Below, in pieces: positions 1 to 5,351 of a stretch of 6,387 nt of DNA (position 1 is its first letter; every line of letters starts with the position of its first letter). The stretch is from Fidelibacterota bacterium UBA1134 (GTDB lineage Bacteria > Fidelibacterota > Marinisomatia > Marinisomatales > S15-B10). The stretch covers positions 736 to 7,122 of the forward strand of contig DCAL01000033.1 in assembly GCA_002311975.1 (NCBI GenBank), in the 5' to 3' direction. The notes beneath the pieces were generated by a model. That model searched no databases. It saw only the letters and a program-made list of their open reading frames with translations, and had not been told where the DNA came from. The translations under genes and the position numbers were made by a program.

Positions 1-563
1 ACCAGATCGACAAAGTGCCAGTAAAGACCCGCAACTTCAATTCGGTTGATGAACCGTTCCGGTTCCGTCTTCCACAGTTTTGATCCCGGTCCCCAGAAAT
101 ACAGATTGACCAGGATCCCGCCCAGCACGTGAAGTCCGTGCAGTCCTGTCAATGTAAAGTAGATTGCGTAAAAGGTGTTTTCGCTGGGATAGTGACCATG
201 GGAAAATTTAGGGATGTATTCGTAGAAAATTTTAATCACTAAGAAGAGAGTTCCGAGAAAAATTGTTGATCCCATATACAATTTGAATTTACCGAAATCC
301 TTCATTTTTAATGATGCCCACGACAGGACCATGGTTACACTTGAAATGATCAGTACGAGGGTATTAAAGGTACCGATGGGTACACTGAGGATTTCAAATC
401 CCAAAGGCCACACACCAGGCAGAGACCCTGTCCGGAGCAAAATGTAAGTGGAGAAAAGTCCGCCAAACAGCATCACTTCTGAGACAAGAAAAAGCCAGAT
501 CCCGATTTTGGAATTGTGTAAACCGCTTTCCGGATGGGCATCAACAGCGTACGGAATTTCCAT
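1..563 (-). CDS. coxC: Cytochrome c oxidase subunit III, 3' end cut by window edge
   Basis: Haem-copper oxidase subunit III, an integral membrane subunit that binds no redox metal and stabilises proton uptake by subunit I. The reading frame opens at ATG 563-561, three bases after the cox1 stop, and stays open for 187 codons to the window edge. Visible family marks are the first helix with the conserved acidic residue (WLFLVSEVMLFGG, about residues 23-35), further hydrophobic segments near 65-83, 97-115 and 131-155, the LTGLHGLHVLGG stretch (138-149), and the C-terminal NRIEVAGLYWHFVDL signature (173-187). Only about 12-15 residues should be missing. The short form, lacking the first two helices of mitochondrial subunit III, is usual in bacterial caa3-type clusters. 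Spacing indicates co-transcription and likely translational coupling with cox1. A diverged second fragment of the same gene lies at 4138-4266. Gene identity is secure; the C-terminus is outside the window. Confidence 0.95.
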   Translation of the reverse strand, partial: MEIPYAVDAHPESGLHNSKIGIWLFLVSEVMLFGGLFSTYILLRTGSLPGVWPLGFEILSVPIGTFNTLVLIISSVTMVLSWASLKMKDFGKFKLYMGSTIFLGTLFLVIKIFYEYIPKFSHGHYPSENTFYAIYFTLTGLHGLHVLGGILVNLYFWGPGSKLWKTEPERFINRIEVAGLYWHFVDL

Positions 564-566
564 CGT

Positions 567-2297
567 TTATTCCACCTTAAGCACTTTGTTCTGAGGAACG
601 AATTCTTCCACCCTTCCATTCACGGGCACATTGTATTCATAAGGAGGGTGGTGGACTTCCGGTTCTGAGGGGAAGTTTCCGTGCTCGATGGGTGGCGAAG
701 GAGATGCCGCCCATTCCAGAGTGGTCGCTTCCCAAGGGTTGCCGGAAACCTTTTTCCCTCCTCTGATACTCACAAACAAGTTGACAATAAATACGATCTG
801 AAACAGCCCGAGCAGAATGGCTGAGATGGTCATGAATTCATTCCACTGAAGGACCGGTTGTGCGTGGAGGTAAGTGGTTCCCCCATCATAAAGCCGCCGG
901 GAAACACCTGCCAGTCCCTGAATAAACATGGGCATAAAAACACCATTCATCCCGACAAACGTGCCAAAGAAATGAATCCTTCCCAGAGAATCGCTTAACT
1001 TCCGGCCGGTCACTTTCGGGAACCAGTAATAAATTCCTGCAAACAGTGCCAGCAAAGTACCCGGGGCAACCACATAGTGAAAATGTCCGATCACGTAGTA
1101 CGTGTCATGGAGGTGGATATCCGCAGATGCAAGTCCCAGGGGAAGACCGGTGAGACCACCAATACCAAACATGGGCAAAAATCCTAGGGCAAAGAGCATG
1201 GGGACTGTAAACCGGATGGACGCACCCCAGAGAGAAATAAACAGCGCGGAAAGAATGATTACCGATGGAATCGAAATAATCATGGTAGTCGTCTGAAAAA
1301 AAGCTGCCATGGTGGTCCCCATTCCGGTGATAAACATGTGGTGAGCCCAGACGACAAAGGACATAAAACTCAGAAAAATTAACGAATAAACCATGGACCG
1401 GTATCCCCACAATGGTTTGCGGCTGTTATTGGCGATCACTTCTGCCACAATTCCCATGGCAGGAAGGATCAAGACATACACTTCAGGATGAGCCAGAAAC
1501 CAGAACAGATGCTGCCACAGCAATGGGCTTCCTCCCCCGCTTACATTAAGAACTTCACCCCCCACATACAACCCGCTGGGAAGGAAGAAACTGGTACCGG
1601 CCAGGCGATCCATCAATTGAAGGATTGCGGCACCTTCCAGGGGCGGGAACGCCAGAAGCAGTAGAAAGGCAGACACAAACTGTGTCCAGACAAAAAACGG
1701 AAGGCGCATCCAAGTCATCCCCTTCGCACGGAGTTGAATAACTGTGGTGATAAAGTTAACCGCACCCAAGAGAGAGGATGTGATCAGAAAGATCATACCA
1801 ATAAGCCACATGGTTTCCCCCGTAGTCTGAATCACTGACAATGGAGGATACATGGTCCATCCGGATGAGGCGGTACCCTGAGGCATGAAGAAGCTTGCCA
1901 GCATCACAAGTCCGCCCACAAAAAACGACCAATAGCTAGCCATGTTTAATTTCGGAAAGGCCATATCCGGGGCGCCAATCTGCAGGGGAAGGACGTAGTT
2001 GCCAAATGCTCCCACAGACAGGGGAACCACGCCCAGGAAAATCATAATCGTCCCATGCATGGCGCCGAAGGAGTTGTAAAGGTCCGGGGTCAAGATCCCA
2101 TCTTCTGAGAGGAGTTTCCCAATAATAGGGACAACCTCACCGGGATAAGCTAACTGCCATCGCATGATCAGAACCAGGCAGAACCCGAACAGGAGAAAAA
2201 AGAGAGCAGTTACAGCATACTGAATTCCGATCCACTTGTGGTCGGTGGAAAAAACGTATTTGCGCCAGAAGGATTCGTCGTGATGCGAGTCTGTCAT
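567..2297 (-). CDS. coxA: Cytochrome c oxidase subunit I
   Basis: Catalytic subunit of a haem-copper (A-family) oxidase: reduces O2 at the haem a3-CuB centre and pumps protons across the cytoplasmic membrane. 576 residues, intact, about twelve helices. Metal ligands are visible: haem a His81 and His407, haem a3 His405, CuB His270, His319 and His320. HPEVY (270-274) carries the cross-linking Tyr274 and the D-channel Glu272. D-channel Asn100, Asp111 and Asn118 are present. The K-channel lysine expected in the PTGIK motif is replaced: residues 344-348 read PSVII, and the usual upstream serine is Ala285. The start ATG at 2297 is preceded by GAGGGAG with suitable spacing. Cox3 follows after 3 nt. 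Upstream, cox2 is broken and separated by 261 nt, unlike the usual tight cox2-cox1 join, so cox1 may use its own promoter. Residue mapping follows the well-known Rhodobacter numbering by eye. Confidence 0.97.
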   Translation of the reverse strand: MTDSHHDESFWRKYVFSTDHKWIGIQYAVTALFFLLFGFCLVLIMRWQLAYPGEVVPIIGKLLSEDGILTPDLYNSFGAMHGTIMIFLGVVPLSVGAFGNYVLPLQIGAPDMAFPKLNMASYWSFFVGGLVMLASFFMPQGTASSGWTMYPPLSVIQTTGETMWLIGMIFLITSSLLGAVNFITTVIQLRAKGMTWMRLPFFVWTQFVSAFLLLLAFPPLEGAAILQLMDRLAGTSFFLPSGLYVGGEVLNVSGGGSPLLWQHLFWFLAHPEVYVLILPAMGIVAEVIANNSRKPLWGYRSMVYSLIFLSFMSFVVWAHHMFITGMGTTMAAFFQTTTMIISIPSVIILSALFISLWGASIRFTVPMLFALGFLPMFGIGGLTGLPLGLASADIHLHDTYYVIGHFHYVVAPGTLLALFAGIYYWFPKVTGRKLSDSLGRIHFFGTFVGMNGVFMPMFIQGLAGVSRRLYDGGTTYLHAQPVLQWNEFMTISAILLGLFQIVFIVNLFVSIRGGKKVSGNPWEATTLEWAASPSPPIEHGNFPSEPEVHHPPYEYNVPVNGRVEEFVPQNKVLKVE

Positions 2298-2558
2298 TCT
2301 ATGCTCCCTCTATGTCTCCTTCTTGATGTTACCAATATCGACTATTAAACCTGAATTTATGTCTCAAATAAAGAGAATAATATTACCCTTTTCGTCTCAA
2401 TTCTAAAAGCCAAAAATAGAGTATAAACTGCGACTCAGATTAAATCCCTGCGAAACACTTAATTTCGATCAGCGATCACGCTGCCTGTATCAGTGCAGCT
2501 TTGCTATAGATATTTCTTCGAGACTTGATAGAACAAGCAGAACTCTCAGATACGAAGA
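2298..2558. other. AT-rich intergenic gap between broken cox2 and cox1
   Basis: 261 nt without a supportable gene. It probably holds the upstream region of cox1. On the minus strand there are AT-rich hexamers that could act as -10 elements (TATACT, TAATAT), but none has a convincing -35 partner, so no promoter is called. The 7-mer GTCTCAA (plus strand) occurs at 2361-2367 and 2394-2400, 33 bp apart. A small inverted repeat, CAGCG/CGCTG with a 4-nt loop, lies at 2470-2483; it lacks a T-run and is too short to call a terminator. A purine-rich ribosome-binding stretch ends the gap just before the cox1 ATG. Confidence 0.5.
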
Positions 2559-3330
2559 CTACCAGACTTCCTCTCCTTCTTCACCCAGCGTAGGAACCCG
2601 ATCTGTCAGCCACGAGTTAAACTTATTTTCATTCTGGATTTTGAAGATCCCCTTCATCTTAAAATGACTGTTTCCGCATAGCTGCGCGCAGGCTATCTGC
2701 CAGTCACCCATCCGGGTGGGTACAAACCAGAGAGGAATACTCATGCCCGGGATTGCGTCCTGCTTAACCCGCATTATGGGCAAAGCAAAACTGTGAATCA
2801 CATCTTTTGTTGTGAGTATGGATAATAACCGGTTTATTTACAGGAACGTGGAGCTGACCTACGGTAGTAATGTCGTTCAGCGCCGCTGGATCATCAGAAT
2901 CTAGGCCGAGGGGATTTGCCTGTTCATCAACAAGATACGGATCGGTTTTACCAAAGATGCCGTCTTCACCCGGATAGTGGATATTCCACGCAAACTGCTG
3001 ACCCACGATACGCACCACGGTGGACACATCAACAGGGGGAAAATCGGGTTTAAGATGATGCCAAAAAGGGATGTCATGACCGAATAACATATAGAAACCG
3101 AACACAGTCACAAAAGCGATCATGGATACGGGGACGATCACTTTAGGAAATCCTCTGTAACTCACACGTTGACCAGATCTCTCCCGGAATTTGGCCAGAA
3201 AGTAGATGAAAAATATTCCCTATACGACAAACATGATCAGCATTAAAATGTGTGTGGACAAGATTGATGGCCGTATCAATCTCGTGAGCAAATGTGGAAG
3301 CGATCCTTGGTAACCAGAGTCCGTAGTCAT
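2559..3330 (-). pseudogene. coxB: Cytochrome c oxidase subunit II, disrupted by frameshifts and a stop
   Basis: Subunit II normally accepts electrons from cytochrome c at a CuA centre and passes them to haem a. Two open pieces, 3165-2764 and 2801-2559, carry its body: second helix, QQFAWNIHYPGEDG, LHVPVNKPVI, then IHSFALPIMRVKQDAIPG and the CuA site CAQLCGNSHFKM. Four lesions are visible. First, after ATG 3330 the frame must shift to read YGLWLPRIASTFAHEID. Second, about 2 nt are missing near 3238-3243 (AATGCTGATC, probably a lost CT). Third, TAG at 3222-3220 stands where FVVWGIFFIYF needs TGG. Fourth, one extra base at 2817 splits VIIH from LTTKDVIHSF. Correcting these yields a whole number of codons (about 257 residues), the normal size. 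CuA ligands survive, with Gln in the middle of CxxxC where Glu is commoner. As written it cannot make a full protein; true decay and local sequence error are both possible. Confidence 0.9.
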
Positions 3331-3334
3331 TCCT

Positions 3335-3617
3335 TCAAAACCACCCTCCTTTTAACTCTTCCAATTTGATCGCCTGACCATTTCCTCTATGCCTGGCCAG
3401 TAATTTGGACCTTTTCTTCATCCGCAACGCAAAGGCGACAATTGCACCCAATACACTTCCCGTTTACCCATCAGCGTAATGATTGCCACATTTTCTCCAT
3501 GGACCATGGATGACTCGGCATTGCCAAAACAGACAGCACAGGCGGAACTTATCGCTGGAGAATTATTGCGATAATCAAATAAATACTCCGATGCTTCCGT
3601 GTTTTCCTGAGAATCAT
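3335..3617 (-). pseudogene. Small ACxxCFG signal-peptide membrane protein, frameshifted
   Basis: A small gene of the kind often found just upstream of coxB; its function is not established to my knowledge. ATG 3617-3615 opens MILRKTRKHRSIYLIIAIIL, a basic then hydrophobic signal segment, after which this frame stops. Restoring one C in the run near 3557-3558 joins it to PAISSACAVCFGNAESSMVH. Restoring one base near 3462-3466 joins IITLMG to TGSVLGAIVAFALRMKKRSK, a membrane helix with a basic stop-transfer. The frame then closes at TGA 3337-3335. The corrected length is exactly 95 codons including the stop, which supports the reconstruction. The paired cysteines after the signal could bind metal or form a disulphide, or the first could be a lipoprotein-type cysteine; this is inference. 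It begins 7 nt after the previous gene and ends next to cox2. No intact open frame remains. Confidence 0.75.
3345..3350 (-). promoter_or_regulatory. Strong Shine-Dalgarno ahead of cox2, oddly spaced
   Basis: A perfect AGGAGG on the minus strand lies 14 nt before the ATG at 3330, too far for an optimal site. It is 6 nt before a TTG at 3338-3336. Starting at that TTG and removing one base would read M-K-E-D-Y-G-L-W-L-P, so the original cox2 start may have been this TTG with a later 1-nt insertion, rather than the ATG with a 1-nt loss. The site overlaps the end of the preceding small gene. Confidence 0.5.
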
Positions 3618-3624
3618 ACTACCC

Positions 3625-3825
3625 TCATAGCGTTTTAAGCTTTTGAAATACCTTAACACCATAAACGATTAGAACGCTTGCAACGACAAAAGACAATATT
3701 GCCATTACCAGCAACATACCGTTTTCGGATCTATTATAATAAGATCTCAGACCCCAAACCCCAAACCAGATGGCAAACAGAGCGGACACAGAAATGAAAA
3801 AGATGTGGAATGCTTTAAGGGACAT
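3625..3825 (-). CDS. Small two-helix membrane protein of cox cluster, uncharacterised
   Basis: 66 residues with two predicted membrane helices (about 6-26 and 37-57), a short polar turn (YYNRSENG, 29-36) and a basic tail (KVFQKLKTL). Start chosen at ATG 3825 because GGAGGAG lies six bases upstream; the frame can be extended to a TTG at 3846, but that lacks comparable support. It overlaps the end of the subunit IV gene by 11 nt, which suggests translational coupling, and precedes the ACxxCFG gene by 7 nt. Small hydrophobic proteins of this shape occur in bacterial cox clusters beside subunit IV, so a role as an accessory subunit or assembly factor is plausible, but no function is shown by the sequence. 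It is intact although genes on both sides of the local block are broken. Confidence 0.75.
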   Translation of the reverse strand: MSLKAFHIFFISVSALFAIWFGVWGLRSYYNRSENGMLLVMAILSFVVASVLIVYGVKVFQKLKTL

Positions 3826-4129
3826 TTGGAACTCCTCCACTGTCAAGGGAATCAGTCAGGGAAAATACTATCAATAACACAAAAAAGATAAATGTGAATA
3901 TCAAGACTATCAAAATGACCCGCTTTTCTGAGATAATGTGCACAAAAGAGCTAGCCACCAGGGAACCTTTTGAAACCGCTATAATCATCGCCACCGAAAC
4001 TGCGAGACCCACTGACAATTCCAGAGATGCCACAGCCACTATCAGCACAGTGAGCATCGCGAGCCCTCCAAGAACAGTAAAGTAAACCCATGTATGTTTT
4101 TTTGCTTCATCAACTGTAGTTGATTCCAT
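3815..4129 (-). CDS. Cytochrome c oxidase subunit IV (prokaryotic COX4 family)
   Basis: Small accessory subunit of caa3/bo3-type oxidases that packs against subunits I and III and aids assembly. 104 residues with three helices (about 14-34, 38-60 and 71-92). The family signature between helices 2 and 3 is seen as SKGSLVASSFVHIISEK (53-69), matching the usual K-x-SLVA-x-F-x-H-L-x-x-EK pattern. An open frame continues upstream to 4324, but those codons are the out-of-frame cox3 relic; the start is set at ATG 4129 because AGGAGA sits five bases before it. The gene is intact. It follows the cox3 relic directly, the usual cox3-cox4 order, and overlaps the two-helix gene. It could still be expressed with the intact cox1-cox3, or serve as a leftover of a largely lost cluster. 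Confidence 0.9.
   Translation of the reverse strand: MESTTVDEAKKHTWVYFTVLGGLAMLTVLIVAVASLELSVGLAVSVAMIIAVSKGSLVASSFVHIISEKRVILIVLIFTFIFFVLLIVFSLTDSLDSGGVPNVP
3832..3838 (-). promoter_or_regulatory. Ribosome-binding site fixing start of the two-helix protein
   Basis: GGAGGAG on the minus strand, six bases before ATG 3825, embedded in the last codons of the subunit IV gene. It favours this ATG over the upstream in-frame TTG and fits coupled translation of the overlapping pair. Confidence 0.7.
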
Positions 4130-4133
4130 TTCT

Positions 4134-4139
4134 TCTCCT
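4134..4139 (-). promoter_or_regulatory. Ribosome-binding site of subunit IV gene
   Basis: AGGAGA on the minus strand, four to five bases before ATG 4129. It overlaps the TAG that would end the preceding cox3 frame and decides the start of subunit IV against a longer upstream reading. Confidence 0.8.
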
Positions 4140-4266
4140 AAAACAAATAAATAGTAGGAAACAGGAATATTCATACCAGAACGACAAAATGCCAGTAGAG
4201 CCCAGCGATTTCGATTCGGTTGGTAAACTGATCTCGATTTGATTTCCACATTTTGGCTCCGGGGAT
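4138..4266 (-). pseudogene. 3' relic of a second, diverged cox3
   Basis: Read on the minus strand in the frame ending at TAG 4140-4138, this gives IPGAKMWKSNRDQF then TNRIEIAGLYWHFVVLV, a TGA at 4173-4171, then IFLFPTIYLF. This is the C-terminal end of oxidase subunit III, where LYWHFVDLVWIFLFP is expected: the Asp is Val and the Trp codon is TGA. The 86 bases 4175-4260 align without gaps to 1-86 of the intact cox3, with 64 identities by my count, many differences being synonymous, so the two are old paralogues. Further upstream, in-frame TAA at 4272-4270 and loss of similarity show that the rest of the gene is gone. An ATG at 4305 with GGGGAG before it opens only 11 codons. The relic begins within about 60 nt of the dgcA stop, so a deletion or insertion joined the two loci. 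Confidence 0.85.
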
Positions 4267-4325
4267 CAGTTACTGAGTGATAAAGCATGGCTGAAAGAAG
4301 CTCATTTCGTACTCCCCAATCCACA

Positions 4326-5336
4326 CTATCTTAGGTTGATCCCCAGTCCCGCACCGTCGGGAAGAACAAGCATACCGTCCTCCACCTTTACGCCGTCGAA
4401 GGGGTCGTTAATGGTTAGGATATTGCCGTCCAGGTCTGCGTAGTCCACCAGAGGCGAAAGATGGGCCGCTGCGGTGATAGCGACAGACGTCTCCACCATG
4501 CATCCCAACATTATCTTCATCTCCCGCTCCCGCGCCATCTGGATCATTCTATAGGCTTCCCTCAGACCGCCGCACTTCATCAGTTTGATATTGATGCCGT
4601 CGAAAGCGTGTGCAATCTCAGGAATATTTTTTGAGTCAATGCAATTTTCGTCCGCTATCAGTTCCAGGGGCGAGACTTCCCGCAACTTTGCTGTATCGTC
4701 CAGACTATCCGCTGATAGGGGCTGCTCCACAAACTCCACATTCTGCTCCGCCAGCCAATCACACATCTTCTTGCCTTGCTCCAAATCCCACCCCTCGTTT
4801 GCATCCACCCGGACAGGCTTGTCCGTCACATCCCGGATGGTATTAATAATCTCCTTGTCATGATCACTGCCCAGCTTGATCTTGAGGAGCGGATATTGTT
4901 CGGCCTCCAACACCTTCGCACGGATTTTGTCTTTCTCATCAATGCCGATGGTGAAAGAGGTCATGCACCCGTTCTTCCGATCGGCGCCAAAATGATCTGC
5001 CATGGACTCACTGTTGAGCTTTCCGTAGAGATCATGAAGGGCGAGATCGAAGGCATTCTCAAGAGAGCGCATGCCCCCGGCTTTGGGCAGAGCGGCATCC
5101 AGCCAGTCATCGAGTGTCCCACTATCAGTAATATCATTGAAAGTAAGTATTTTGATCTTCTCCACAATGGAGAGGCAGTCTTCATGATAGCGATCCGATG
5201 GCGCCGCTTCCCCCACGCCTGTGACTCCATCGATTGTGAAATATACCAGCACCACATCTACCACACTCTCCGATCCGCGGGCGATAGTAAATGTGTGCTT
5301 TAGCTCAAGCCGGTAAGTGGAGTAACGGAATTCCAT
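4326..5336 (-). CDS. dgcA: Dipeptide epimerase / DgcA-like racemase (enolase superfamily)
   Basis: Cytoplasmic Mg-dependent enzyme of the muconate-lactonising subgroup; 336 residues, normal length and intact. The N-terminal capping domain (1-120) carries the FTIARGS loop (16-22). The barrel carries the KxK motif with catalytic Lys152/Lys154, metal ligands Asp178, Glu204 and Asp229, the second catalytic Lys251, and a DLD motif (301-303) like the one that holds the substrate ammonium in L-Ala-D/L-Glu epimerases. The reaction is 1,1-proton transfer at an alpha carbon: epimerisation of L-Ala-D-Glu from murein peptides, or racemisation of N-acetyl-D-glutamate if it works with the DUF1611 protein encoded 15 nt upstream. 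The two substrates cannot be separated by eye. Start ATG 5336 has GAGGG six bases upstream. No terminator is evident before the cox3 relic, so read-through into the oxidase genes is possible. Confidence 0.88.
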   Translation of the reverse strand: MEFRYSTYRLELKHTFTIARGSESVVDVVLVYFTIDGVTGVGEAAPSDRYHEDCLSIVEKIKILTFNDITDSGTLDDWLDAALPKAGGMRSLENAFDLALHDLYGKLNSESMADHFGADRKNGCMTSFTIGIDEKDKIRAKVLEAEQYPLLKIKLGSDHDKEIINTIRDVTDKPVRVDANEGWDLEQGKKMCDWLAEQNVEFVEQPLSADSLDDTAKLREVSPLELIADENCIDSKNIPEIAHAFDGINIKLMKCGGLREAYRMIQMAREREMKIMLGCMVETSVAITAAAHLSPLVDYADLDGNILTINDPFDGVKVEDGMLVLPDGAGLGINLR

Positions 5337-5351
5337 TGTTGACCCTCGAAG

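Noticed and set aside
2470..2483. Intrinsic terminator after cox2
   Set aside because: The stem is only 5 bp and no T-run follows on either strand.
2559..3165. Two separate genes (133 and 80 codons) in the cox2 region
   Set aside because: Together they form one subunit II sequence; removing the base at 2817 joins VIIH to LTTKDVIHSF with family-typical residues.
4171..4173. TGA read as Trp (alternative genetic code)
   Set aside because: The other Trp loss, in cox2, is TAG; intact genes use TGG for Trp, and TGA ends the DUF1611 and two-helix genes.
3815..4324. A single 169-residue protein including subunit IV
   Set aside because: The upstream part reads the cox3 relic out of frame; the ATG at 4129 has a clear ribosome-binding site and starts the family domain.
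4270..4325. Insertion sequence or attachment site at the dgcA/cox3 junction
   Set aside because: No terminal inverted repeats, target duplications, tRNA or transposase remains are visible; a simple deletion explains the junction.
4776..5303. Plus-strand open frames across dgcA, dgcN and cox1
   Set aside because: They lie antisense to strongly conserved genes and show no recognisable protein features; they are shadows of those genes.
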